Notes under the pieces: generated by a model
What the model was told of the DNA's origin: nothing
The model's input: only the letters and a program-made list of their open reading frames with translations
The model's database searches: none
Part shown: positions 33,218 to 41,166 of the stretch, one piece after another
Layout: every line of letters begins with the position of its first letter
How positions within the stretch are numbered: position 1 is the stretch's first letter
From: Variovorax sp. Root318D1
GTDB taxonomy: Bacteria; Pseudomonadota; Gammaproteobacteria; Burkholderiales; Burkholderiaceae_C
Direction: 5' to 3'
Length of the DNA: 64,000 bases
NCBI RefSeq assembly: GCF_001424835.1
Contig: NZ_LMCQ01000023.1
Span: 65,471-129,470 of the forward strand
Translations under genes and position numbers: made by a program

Positions 33218-34477
33218 ATGCAGGTTCTGATTCTCGGCAGCGGTGTCATCGGCACCTCGGTGGCGTACTACCTGGCGCGTGCCGGCCACGACGTGACGGT
33301 GCTCGAACGCCAGCCCGCGCCGGCGCTCGAAACCAGCTTCGGCAATGCCGGCGAAGTGTCGCCTGGCTACTCCGCGCCATGGGCCGGGCCGGGCGTGCCG
33401 CTCAAGGCCGTCAAGTGGATGCTCATGCGGCACAGCCCGCTGGTGATCAAGCCCATGCTGGATCCGGCCATGTGGCGCTGGGGCCTTTCAATGCTGCGCA
33501 ACTGCACGCAGGCGCGCTACGAGCTCAACAAGGGCCGCATGGTACGGCTCGCCGAATACAGCCGCGATTGCCTCAAGGCCCTGCGCGCCGACACGGGCAT
33601 CAGTTATGACGAACGCGCGCTTGGCACCTTGCAGCTGTTTCGAACTCAGAAGCAGCTCGACGGCATCGTCAAGGACGTGGAAGTGCTCAAGGCCTCCGGC
33701 GTGCCCTACCAGGTGCTCGACCGCGAAGGCTGCGTTCAGTACGAACCTGCGCTTGCAGTGGTGAAGAGCAAGTTTGTTGGAGGCCTGCGCCTGCCGGGCG
33801 ACGAGACTGGCGACTGCTTCAAGTTCACGCAGGCACTGGCCGTGCTGGCCGAGGCCGCCGGCGTGAAGTTCCGCTTCGGCGTGAGCATCGAGGCCATCGA
33901 GCACGATGCCGGCGGCGTGACAGGCGTAAGAACCGATGCCGGCCGCTTCACTGCGGACCGCTACGCGGTGGCGCTGGGCAGCTACTCGCCGGCCATGGTC
34001 AAGCCGCTGGGCATCGACCTGCCGGTGTATCCGGTCAAGGGCTTCTCGATCACGGTGCCCATTTCCGATGCCAGCGGCGCGCCCGAATCCACCGTGATGG
34101 ACGAGACCTTCAAGGTCGCCGTCACCCGGCTGGGCGACCGCATCCGCGTGGGTGGCACCGCGCAGCTTTCAGGCTTCGACCTGCGGCTCGATGCCGGGCG
34201 GCGCGACACGCTCGAGCATGTCGTGACCGATCTTTTTCCAAAAGGCGGCGACGTGCGGGAGGCGTCCTTCTGGACCGGCCTGCGTCCCATGACGCCGGAC
34301 GGCACGCCGGTGATCGGCGCCACGCGCATTCCCAAGCTGATGCTCTGTACCGGCCACGGCACGCTCGGCTGGACCATGGCGGCCGGCACGGGCCGCGTGA
34401 TGGCCGACCTGATCGACGGCAGGCAGCCTGCGATCGACATGGAAGGGCTGACGGTGGCGCGCTACGGCGCAAGCTGA
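33218..34477 (+). CDS. dadA: D-amino acid dehydrogenase
   Basis: A 419-residue FAD protein of the DadA family. N-terminal dinucleotide fold LGSGVIGTSVAYYLARAGHD, then the DadA-typical SFGNAGEVSPGYSAPWAGPG. A C-terminal FAD-contact region reads TGHGTLGWTMAAGTGR. It oxidises D-amino acids, chiefly D-alanine, to the 2-keto acid and passes electrons to the respiratory chain, so it is associated with the inner face of the membrane. A GGGGAG ribosome site stands about seven bases before the ATG. It follows alaS and the reductase after a 60-base gap; no alanine racemase (dadX) is beside it. Confidence 0.92.
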   Translation: MQVLILGSGVIGTSVAYYLARAGHDVTVLERQPAPALETSFGNAGEVSPGYSAPWAGPGVPLKAVKWMLMRHSPLVIKPMLDPAMWRWGLSMLRNCTQARYELNKGRMVRLAEYSRDCLKALRADTGISYDERALGTLQLFRTQKQLDGIVKDVEVLKASGVPYQVLDREGCVQYEPALAVVKSKFVGGLRLPGDETGDCFKFTQALAVLAEAAGVKFRFGVSIEAIEHDAGGVTGVRTDAGRFTADRYAVALGSYSPAMVKPLGIDLPVYPVKGFSITVPISDASGAPESTVMDETFKVAVTRLGDRIRVGGTAQLSGFDLRLDAGRRDTLEHVVTDLFPKGGDVREASFWTGLRPMTPDGTPVIGATRIPKLMLCTGHGTLGWTMAAGTGRVMADLIDGRQPAIDMEGLTVARYGAS

Positions 34478-34510
34478 TCAAGAGCGGCGCTGCACCGCAT
34501 CTTGCGTTGC

Positions 34511-35269
34511 CTAATGAGCCGCGGGCGCGACGATGGCGCCTTCGATGCCGTGGCGCTCGAGTGCATCGGCCACGAAGCCGCTGGCCTTCATCTCCTCGAC
34601 GAAGGCCGCGAGCATTGCCTGTGCCTCGGCGCCGCGGCTGGCCGGCGTGCCCATGGCTTGCTGGATCACCATGAAGCGGCCGGGTAGCAGGCGCACGCCC
34701 GGCTCGCGCTGCGCTTCGCCTTCGAGCAGCTGGCGAATGCCGGCGGCCACCTCGACCTGGCCCGAACGCAGCGCCGCCAGCGCCGCTGCTGCGCCCTGGA
34801 GGCGAACGATCTCGGCCTGCCTGATTTCGCGCGTGAGGAACAGGTCGTAGGCGCTGCCCGCGCCGACCGAGATCCGCTGGCCCGCGCGGTCGACCTGCGC
34901 GTTGTCCGTGAGCTCCGAAGCCTCGCGCACGAGGTAGCTGCCTTCGATCAGCACGTAGGGCGCGGTGAAGCGAAGCCCTTCGCTGCGCGCCGGGTCGATG
35001 GCAAAGAAGCCGATGTCGGCCTTCTCGTTCTTGACCGCCTCGACCGATGCCGCCGCTTTCTCGAACACGACGAGCTCGATGCCCACGCCGAGCCGGCGTG
35101 CGAACTCGCGCGCGAGGTCGATCGACAGGCCCACCGGCTCGCCGGTGGCCGCATCCTTGTTCGCGAGGATCGGGTTGCCGAGATTGATCGATGCGCGCAG
35201 CGTGCCGCTGGTCGCGAAGGCGGAGACGAGGGCGGGGGCAATGGGCTGTGGCTGGGTCATGGCGTCCAT
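34511..35269 (-). CDS. Solute-binding protein family 3, without signal peptide
   Basis: A 252-residue type 2 periplasmic binding protein fold. The family 3 pattern is visible: an N-terminal INLGNPILANKD strand, GLSIDLAREFARRLG, FFAIDPARSEGLRFTAPYV, and a second lobe GAGSAYDLFL. Members bind amino acids or related polar compounds and deliver them to ABC permeases. Unusually there is no hydrophobic signal sequence; the N-terminus MDAMTQPQPIAPAL runs directly into the first strand. Either the start lies in another frame or the protein stays in the cytoplasm as a sensor or enzyme-like member. No permease or ATPase gene is adjacent. Confidence 0.8.
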   Translation of the reverse strand: MDAMTQPQPIAPALVSAFATSGTLRASINLGNPILANKDAATGEPVGLSIDLAREFARRLGVGIELVVFEKAAASVEAVKNEKADIGFFAIDPARSEGLRFTAPYVLIEGSYLVREASELTDNAQVDRAGQRISVGAGSAYDLFLTREIRQAEIVRLQGAAAALAALRSGQVEVAAGIRQLLEGEAQREPGVRLLPGRFMVIQQAMGTPASRGAEAQAMLAAFVEEMKASGFVADALERHGIEGAIVAPAAH

Positions 35270-35320
35270 CGTTTCAGGGAAAAGATGGGCGCCAGTTTAC
35301 TGACCGGCCGTATCAGCGCA

Positions 35321-36139
35321 TCAACGTGCCGTCAGCGGCTCGAGCCCGGTCTTCGCGATGGTCGGCGCAGCTTCGGGCGAGTTGAGATAGCGGATCAGCT
35401 GGCGTGCCGCATCGGGCTGCTTCGAGGCGGTGGCAACGCCGGCCGAGAACACCGTCACCCGCTGCACCTCGGCAGGCAAGGGCCCGATGTAGTCGATGCC
35501 TTCGATCGGCAGCAGTTCGCTCACCTGTTGCAGCCCCAGCGCCGCGTCGCCGCGCGCCACCACCGTGCCCACGCGCTCGCTCAGGATGCGTTTGCTCTTG
35601 GGCTTGACCTGGTCTTCGATGCCGAGTTTCTTGAGCAGTTCGGTTTCGTAATAAGTGCCGCTGGCGCTGGCCGAGTAGGCGATGGAAGGCGCGGCCAAAA
35701 GCGTGCGCTTGAGCGCATCGACCGTTGCGATGTCGGGCTTGGGCGCACCTTTGCGCACCGCAAAGCCGATGGAGGATTTCACCAGGTCGACCTGGCTTCC
35801 CGGCACCACCTTGCCCTGTGCCACCAGCGCGTCGAGCGCCGGTCGCGCAAGGATCACCACGTCGGCCGCCTCGTTGCGCGACAGCCGGCTCGGAATCGAA
35901 TCCTCGGCATTGCCCATCGAAGCGCCATAGGCCGTCTTGACCGTGCGTCCGCTGCTGCGCTCGAAGCCTGGGCGCAGGTCGTTGTAGGCTGCGGTGAAAC
36001 CGCCAGAGGTCATCACGTGGATGTCGCCGCCGGCGCGCGGCGGGCTGCCGAAGCTGCCGCATCCGGCAAGCACGGCTGCGGCGGCCAGCAAAGCGGTGCG
36101 GCGGGTCAGGCGATTCATCGAGAAGGGCTGGGATTTCAT
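35321..36139 (-). CDS. Lipoprotein substrate-binding protein, ModA-like
   Basis: A 272-residue lipoprotein: signal with twin Arg near LTRRTAL and lipobox VLAGCG, then the molybdate-binding-type fold (HVMTSGGFTAAYNDLRPGFE; SRLSRNEAADVVILARPALD; IAYSASASGTYYETEL; GLQQVSELL). ModA-type proteins bind molybdate, tungstate or, in many orphan members, organic anions. An AGGAG site precedes the ATG at 36139. No modBC is nearby, so the ligand is not established. It is divergent from the AraC regulator at 36285, which may control it. Confidence 0.8.
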   Translation of the reverse strand: MKSQPFSMNRLTRRTALLAAAAVLAGCGSFGSPPRAGGDIHVMTSGGFTAAYNDLRPGFERSSGRTVKTAYGASMGNAEDSIPSRLSRNEAADVVILARPALDALVAQGKVVPGSQVDLVKSSIGFAVRKGAPKPDIATVDALKRTLLAAPSIAYSASASGTYYETELLKKLGIEDQVKPKSKRILSERVGTVVARGDAALGLQQVSELLPIEGIDYIGPLPAEVQRVTVFSAGVATASKQPDAARQLIRYLNSPEAAPTIAKTGLEPLTAR

Positions 36140-36284
36140 GGCGTCTCCTGAGTGGTTTGCATCCATCGTAGGCAGCGAGGCTGTCAATCAGCCTTCAGCA
36201 TTTTTGGGGTAAGTACCAAGGCGGGCAGCTTGGCTGCCAGAATGGGGAAAGCGGCCGTTTGCTAGTCGCTCCTTGTCGGGATCC

Positions 36285-37058
36285 ATGACCTATCTTCGCA
36301 GCGTTCTTTTCGAAAGCGAATCCATTGGCTGCCAGCTGGCCACGCTGGATGCCGCCGAGCCAACGTGGAGTGCACCTTACCGCGTACAAGGGCCTCGCCT
36401 GTTGCTGCCGCTGACGCAGCGCTTCGAATGCCGTCTTGGCCTCAACGCCTTCGTATGTGATCCGGCGGCCGCATTGTGGTTGTCGCCCGATGATCCGTAC
36501 CAGCTGAAGCGTCCGATGGGCGGGCAGCGGAGCGTGGTCCTCACACTCGCGGAAGAGGTCGAGCCGGCGGGCCGGTCTTATTTGCCGTTGAGCGGCCAAG
36601 CGAAGCTGCGTCGATGCTTGCAAGCGAATGCGGCACTGGCGATTGACCCACTGGAGATGCAGGAGCGCCTTCTTGGATTGGTCCAGAGCGTGCGGCCGGC
36701 CGACCGGCTCGGCCCATCGAAGTTCCATCATGCGGTCGAACGCGCGCGCGACTACATTGCCGCTGCGCCGGAACGCGGTGACACGCTCGACGACATTGCC
36801 AGGGCGGTGCATTGTTCGGCGTTTCACCTGGCGCGCCGGTTTCGCGTGCACACGGGAATGAGCCTGCACGGCTTTCGCAATCAGCTGCGGATGACGCTCG
36901 CGCTCGATCGCCTGCGCGAAGGCGAGCGGAGCATCAGCGCGCTCGCCCTTGACCTGGGCTTTGCAAGCCACGCGCACTTCACGGTGGCATTCGGGCGCGC
37001 CTTCGGAATGGCTCCGAGCCAGATGCGCACGAATTTGGAAGCGCCCCATTTGCATTGA
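36285..37058 (+). CDS. AraC-family transcription regulator
   Basis: A 257-residue protein starting MTYLRSVLFESES. The C-terminal 100 residues hold two helix-turn-helix units typical of AraC/XylS: LDDIARAVHCSAFHLARRFRV and ISALALDLGFASHAHFTVAFGRAFGMAPSQMR. The N-terminal part (about 1-140) is a small cupin-like sensor with LWLSPDDPYQLKRP. It lies between a divergent ModA-like gene and a DMT exporter 31 bases downstream, one of which is its probable target. An in-frame TTG twelve bases earlier is an alternative start without better signals. Confidence 0.9.
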   Translation: MTYLRSVLFESESIGCQLATLDAAEPTWSAPYRVQGPRLLLPLTQRFECRLGLNAFVCDPAAALWLSPDDPYQLKRPMGGQRSVVLTLAEEVEPAGRSYLPLSGQAKLRRCLQANAALAIDPLEMQERLLGLVQSVRPADRLGPSKFHHAVERARDYIAAAPERGDTLDDIARAVHCSAFHLARRFRVHTGMSLHGFRNQLRMTLALDRLREGERSISALALDLGFASHAHFTVAFGRAFGMAPSQMRTNLEAPHLH

Positions 37059-37089
37059 TTGAACACTGCGTGCTTCATCTCAACGGAGC

Positions 37090-38004
37090 ATGCAGTTGGC
37101 CGATTTTCGAGTTTGGGTAGGCTTGGCTGCCGGTGTTGCCTCGGCGCTCATTGGGGGCGCCTGGCAGGTGGCTACGCGCCACTCGACGATCACAACGATC
37201 GCTCCGGCCGACCTGGCCATCCTGCGCTATGCCATACCGGCCATGGTTCTTGCGCCTGTGTGGCTGCGCGTGGGGCTGTTGCCTCGCGGGGTGCCGTTGC
37301 GCTCGCTGTTGGGAATGGTCCTTGGCGCCGGACTGCCGTCCGGGCTCGTCGCCATGACCGGAACAAAGTTCGCTCCATCAGCGCACATGGGCGTTTTCAT
37401 GGCGGGCGCATCACCGCTCTTTGCCACGGGGTTCGCGTGGATGCTCTGGAACGACCGTCCGGCCCGCTCGCGCGCGTGGGGGTTGGCATTTCTCGTGGCA
37501 GGCATGGCAGTCTTGGGCGCAGGAAGCTTTCGAGGCATCGATATCGATGCTTGGCGGGGCGATCTGCTCTTTCTTCTCGCGGCCGCGCTGTGGGCCGGGT
37601 TCACGCTGTCGTTCAGGCGGTCCGGGCTCAGCGGATGGCAAGGCGCAGCGATCGTCAACGCATGGTCGGCGATCCTGCTCGTTCCATGGTTGCTGTGGCG
37701 GGGAGAAACGGGCCTGGTCGACGCCCCCGTGCGCGACGTGCTTTGGCAGGCGTTGATGCAAGGAGTGATTGCCGGATTGCTGGGGCTGTGGATCTTCAGC
37801 GCCGCCGTCTCGCGCCTTGGCGCGCCTCGGCCGTCGGCTTTCGGCGGACTGGTGCCCGTTTTTTCCGCGGGAGGCGGATGGTGGTGGCTGGCCGAACCCA
37901 TCACGGGTGTCGACCTCTTGGCCATCATCAGCGCAGTGGTGGGCGTGGTGTTGGCAAGCGGTACCTGGACGCGCGGTGCCCAGGCGAAATCAACTGCGGG
38001 GTAA
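37090..38004 (+). CDS. EamA/DMT-superfamily exporter
   Basis: A 304-residue membrane protein with ten predicted helices in two homologous halves, the EamA architecture. The first half has IGGAWQVATR and DLAILRYAIPAM; the second half has GDLLFLLAAALWAGFTLSFRR and SRLGAPRPSAFGGLVPVFS, both typical of DMT transporters that export amino acids or metabolites. GGAG precedes the ATG. It is probably co-transcribed with the AraC regulator upstream. The final 15 bases overlap the 3' end of a gene on the other strand. The substrate cannot be told from sequence. Confidence 0.88.
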   Translation: MQLADFRVWVGLAAGVASALIGGAWQVATRHSTITTIAPADLAILRYAIPAMVLAPVWLRVGLLPRGVPLRSLLGMVLGAGLPSGLVAMTGTKFAPSAHMGVFMAGASPLFATGFAWMLWNDRPARSRAWGLAFLVAGMAVLGAGSFRGIDIDAWRGDLLFLLAAALWAGFTLSFRRSGLSGWQGAAIVNAWSAILLVPWLLWRGETGLVDAPVRDVLWQALMQGVIAGLLGLWIFSAAVSRLGAPRPSAFGGLVPVFSAGGGWWWLAEPITGVDLLAIISAVVGVVLASGTWTRGAQAKSTAG

Positions 38005-38274
38005 GTCGTACTCGCGCAGCATCACGGGCTCGATGGAGCCTTGCGCGACCCGGCGGCGCACGGCCGCTTCCATCTGGTCGGCGTTCTGCGTGTAGGTTTC
38101 GAGCGGATCGTCGCCCTGGGCGCCGGAGTGGTAGCGGTAGTGCAGGACCTCCCGGCCAATGCTCGCACCCATGGGGTGGCCATCGATCTGCACCCAGAAG
38201 CGCACCGTGCCGGAGGCCTCGTGGAAGAAGGGCGGGGCGACGGGGTTCGTCCCGGAAAGCGGCTGTTCAGTCAT
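37990..38274 (-). CDS. Hypothetical protein, 94 residues
   Basis: A small soluble acidic protein (MTEQPLSGTNPVAPP). It contains VRFWVQIDGHPMGASIGREVLHYRY, a beta-hairpin-like segment, and DPLETYTQNADQMEAAVRRRV, an amphipathic helix. I recognise the style of short conserved DUF proteins of Burkholderiales but no function. It is convergent with the DMT exporter, overlapping by 15 bases, and divergent from the histidine kinase at 38405. Codon use matches its neighbours, which supports a real gene. Confidence 0.65.
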   Translation of the reverse strand: MTEQPLSGTNPVAPPFFHEASGTVRFWVQIDGHPMGASIGREVLHYRYHSGAQGDDPLETYTQNADQMEAAVRRRVAQGSIEPVMLREYDLPRS

Positions 38275-38404
38275 GGTGTGTGTTTCCGGTACGAGGAGCC
38301 TCAGGATACGCTTCGCCGAGTACCCCTTCTTCCGTCGCTTCCGGCATGCCAGCGCTGTTCACCGGACCGCCTGTTGTCCTACACGAGTGCATACTCGGTC
38401 CAGC

Positions 38405-39535
38405 ATGCGCCTGAGCCAATTCATCAAAGACAACATCGAACCCATTCTTGTCGAGTGGGAATCCTTTGCACGAACGATGATCCCGCCGGCGGAGACCATG
38501 TCCGTCGTCGAGCTTCGGGACCATGCGCATGAGATCCTGCTGGCCATTGCAAGCGAAATGGATTCCACGCAATCCGAAAAGGAGCGCGAAGCCAAATCCA
38601 AGGGGCTCGCGGTACCGTTCCCAAAAGAGACTTTTGCCGCCGAACATGGAGGCTTGCGCCAGCGGGTGGGCTTCGATCTGTCTCAGCTGGGTGCGGAATA
38701 TCGCGCGCTGCGGGCCACGGTTCTTCGCTTGTGGATGGGGAAGGTGGGGGTCGTCGACGCCGCGGTGCTCGAAGAAGTGGTGCGGTTCAACGAGGGCATC
38801 GACCAGGGCCTTGCAGAGGCCATGGCCACGTATTCCGACCATGTTGCCAATTCGAGGGACACCTTCCTTGCCGTGCTGGGGCACGACCTGAGAAACCCCC
38901 TGAGCGCGCTCAGTTCCTGCATTCAACTCCTCAGCCTGACAGGTGATGCCAAGCCCAAGGAGCGGACACTCCAGATCGCCAGACGAAGCATTGCGTCGAT
39001 CAACGACATGGTGACCGACCTTCTCGAGTACACGCGCACCCGGCTCGGCCGCGGCATCGAAGTGGTTCCGCAGGAAGGCAACCTGGGCGCCCTGTGCCAG
39101 GAGGCCTTCGACGAAGTGTGCGCGGCGTATCCCCAGCGGGCACTGGTTGCCGATTTGCCAGGCGACGTGGTCCTGATGTTCGACGCGGCCCGCATGCGCC
39201 AGGTCCTGACGAATCTGCTGAGCAATGCCGTGCAGCACGGCGACCCCGCCTATCCCGTGGTGCTGCTGATCAGGGACGACGGGGCACATGCCACCCTGGT
39301 CGTCAAGAACCGGGGAAGGCCGATTCCTCCCGACGCGATGCAGGTGATCTTCAACCCGCTGGTGCAGGTTGCGACCCGCGAATCGGCGCCGCACGAGCGG
39401 CCCGCCACGAGCCTGGGGCTCGGCCTCTACATTGCGCGGGAGATCGTGACGGGCCACGGCGGCACCATCACGGTGACGTCGTCCGCGGCAGAAGGCACGG
39501 CATTCACCGTTCATCTGCCTCGCGGCGAGAAATAG
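38405..39535 (+). CDS. Soluble sensor histidine kinase with RsbRD-like N-terminus
   Basis: A 376-residue kinase without membrane segments, start MRLSQFIKDNIEPILVEW. The N-terminal 130 residues are helical and read like the RsbRD N-terminal sensor domain (an early PILVEWESFA, HAHEILLAIA, and LGAEYRALRATVLRLW). The dimerisation box is LGHDLRNPLSAL with phospho-accepting His near 160; the ATPase part has NLLSNAVQHG (N box), an LGLGLYIAREIV G box and a final GTAFTVHLP. No response regulator is adjacent, so it is an orphan kinase, likely feeding a partner elsewhere. Input signal is unknown. Confidence 0.9.
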   Translation: MRLSQFIKDNIEPILVEWESFARTMIPPAETMSVVELRDHAHEILLAIASEMDSTQSEKEREAKSKGLAVPFPKETFAAEHGGLRQRVGFDLSQLGAEYRALRATVLRLWMGKVGVVDAAVLEEVVRFNEGIDQGLAEAMATYSDHVANSRDTFLAVLGHDLRNPLSALSSCIQLLSLTGDAKPKERTLQIARRSIASINDMVTDLLEYTRTRLGRGIEVVPQEGNLGALCQEAFDEVCAAYPQRALVADLPGDVVLMFDAARMRQVLTNLLSNAVQHGDPAYPVVLLIRDDGAHATLVVKNRGRPIPPDAMQVIFNPLVQVATRESAPHERPATSLGLGLYIAREIVTGHGGTITVTSSAAEGTAFTVHLPRGEK

Positions 39536-39729
39536 CAAGGCTCGCCCTGCACGGGCGGCCGATGGCCGTAGTCCCTGCGGGCCCTAGCACCACGGCTGCC
39601 CCGCTATCCATTGCGTACCAACATCACCCCGACCGACTAGGCCGGCCTGCCGTGATGACTTTGGACTACAAGGTCGGTTTTCTCCCTCGACTAGGTTGCA
39701 CCTGTCGAAACATCAACAAGGAGAATTCG

Positions 39730-40191
39730 ATGAAGCTGAAACAGCGTATTGCACCGACCCTGGTCGCGGTCCTCATGGGCGCCTGCGTTGCACCCCTTGC
39801 CTTGGCTGCAGGTGGCGGCGGGGGAGGTGGTGGCGGGGGAGGCTCCGGCGGTGGTGGCGGTAGCGGTGGCGGTAGCGGCGGCGGCAGCGGCGGCGGAAGT
39901 GCCGGGGTAGGCGCAGCCGCAGGCGCGAATGCTAGCGGCGCGGGCGCGACGAGCGGATCCAACGCCTCGGCCAATGCAGCAACGCCGGCCACACCGGCCA
40001 CGCCTGCAACGCCAGCCACGGCCACATCGCCTGCAACGCCGGCCACGCCGGCGACCCCGGCCACGCCGTCGGCGCAATCTTCATCGTCCACGATGTCTGC
40101 AACCCCGGCGACGCCCGCGGTGCCGGCTTCCAAGTCGGACACCAACACGACCATCCCTGCGGTGCCTGCAACGCCGGCGACGAAGAGGTAG
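39730..40191 (+). CDS. Secreted Gly-rich and Ala-Thr-Pro-repeat protein
   Basis: A 153-residue protein with a signal peptide (MKLKQRIAPTLVAVLMGAC...LALA), then about 30 residues that are nearly all Gly with Ser, an Ala/Gly/Ser stretch, and a C-terminal half made of repeated Ala-Thr-Pro units (more than a dozen). AAGGAG lies seven bases before the ATG. It is intrinsically disordered and has no catalytic features; the repeat tail is like surface-exposed or wall-spanning linkers. The Gly codons (ggcggtggc) and the Ala-Thr-Pro codons form tandem DNA repeats that could change length by slippage. It is followed by a strong hairpin terminator. Confidence 0.75.
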   Translation: MKLKQRIAPTLVAVLMGACVAPLALAAGGGGGGGGGGGSGGGGGSGGGSGGGSGGGSAGVGAAAGANASGAGATSGSNASANAATPATPATPATPATATSPATPATPATPATPSAQSSSSTMSATPATPAVPASKSDTNTTIPAVPATPATKR

Positions 40192-40207
40192 GCAAGAAGA
40201 CAGTCGA

Positions 40208-40238
40208 AGGGCCGGGCAGCGTGGTGCTGCCGGCCCTT
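40208..40238. terminator. Bidirectional hairpin terminator
   Basis: AGGGCCGG(G)CAGC pairs with GCTGCCGGCCCT around a GTGGT loop, with one bulged G, followed by a short T run on the plus strand. It lies between two convergent genes, the Gly-rich protein and the LuxR-type regulator, and can serve both. Confidence 0.7.
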
Positions 40239-40248
40239 TATCCCGCAA

Positions 40249-41166
40249 TCAGGCCAGCTGTCCGCTGGCCAGTGCCGCTGCGGCGGCGCGCGTTTCCACG
40301 CCGAGCTTCTCGAAGATGTGTTCGAGGTGCTTGTTCACCGTGCGCGGACTGGTGCCGAGAATCTCTCCGATGTCGCGATTGGTCTTGCCCTTGGCAAGCC
40401 ATGAAAGCACTTCGGTCTCGCGCGGCGTGAGCGCCGCATCGGCGAGCCGCGCCGCAGAAGAGGAGCCGGAGCCCGCCGCGCCGTCTCGCTGCGTGGCGAA
40501 AAGCAGCATGGTCTCCCCGAGCGCGGCGGCGCCCAGGTTGCGCACCGACAGCCGCGTGCCCGCCGCCGTGATCAGGACCATGGCCGCGCCGGGTGCAAGC
40601 GCGGGTTCGAGCGAGGCTGGCAGCAGCCCCGCCGCCGATGGGGCCTCAAGCGCCTGAAGCCACAGTGCGGCCTGCGGTGAACGCCATGCGATGCGCCCCT
40701 GCGCATCGACGAACACCACGCCCATGCCGGCCACGTCGACGGCATCGCGCGCCATGCGCGTGATGCGTGCGTTGCGCGTGTGGGTGTGCAGCCGCGCCAG
40801 CACCTCCTGCGCGCGAATCGGCTTCACCACATAGTCGACGCCGCCGCACGCAAAGCCCTCGACCACGTGCGCGGTTTCCGAGAGCCCGGTCATGAACAGC
40901 ACCGGAATGTGCGCGAGTGCCGCATCTGCCTTGATGCGCCGGCAGGTCTCGAACCCCGAGAGGCCTGGCATCATGCCGTCCAGAAGGATGGCGTCGGGCA
41001 CCACCAGTTCGAGGCGCTGCAGCGCGGCCTCGCCATCGGCGGCCACCAGCACGGTGTAGCCGCTGGCCTCGAGCGTGTCGCACAGCATGCCCAGGCTGCT
41101 GGGGGCGTCGTCGACCACCAGCACCACGGGGCGTTCGGTTTCATCAGGGAGCGAGAGTGTCTGCAT
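40249..41166 (-). CDS. Response regulator, REC-linker-LuxR
   Basis: A 305-residue response regulator. The receiver domain (about 14-130) has the acidic pair VVDD, phospho-acceptor Asp near residue 63 in LLDGMMPG and the conserved Lys in VVKPIR. A middle PAS-like segment (about 140-225) contains GMGVVFVDAQGRIAW. The C-terminal LuxR/FixJ helix-turn-helix reads LTPRETEVLSWLAKGK then RTVNKHLEHIFEKLG. It overlaps the end of the upstream hybrid kinase gene by 23 bases and is almost surely its partner. By position it should control the divergent urt-fmd operon in response to the kinase signal. Confidence 0.93.
   Translation of the reverse strand: MQTLSLPDETERPVVLVVDDAPSSLGMLCDTLEASGYTVLVAADGEAALQRLELVVPDAILLDGMMPGLSGFETCRRIKADAALAHIPVLFMTGLSETAHVVEGFACGGVDYVVKPIRAQEVLARLHTHTRNARITRMARDAVDVAGMGVVFVDAQGRIAWRSPQAALWLQALEAPSAAGLLPASLEPALAPGAAMVLITAAGTRLSVRNLGAAALGETMLLFATQRDGAAGSGSSSAARLADAALTPRETEVLSWLAKGKTNRDIGEILGTSPRTVNKHLEHIFEKLGVETRAAAAALASGQLA

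Noticed and set aside
39980..40080. Tandem short repeats that could suggest a CRISPR-like array
   Set aside because: They are in-frame Ala-Thr-Pro codon repeats of a secreted protein, with no unique spacers and unit lengths of nine bases.
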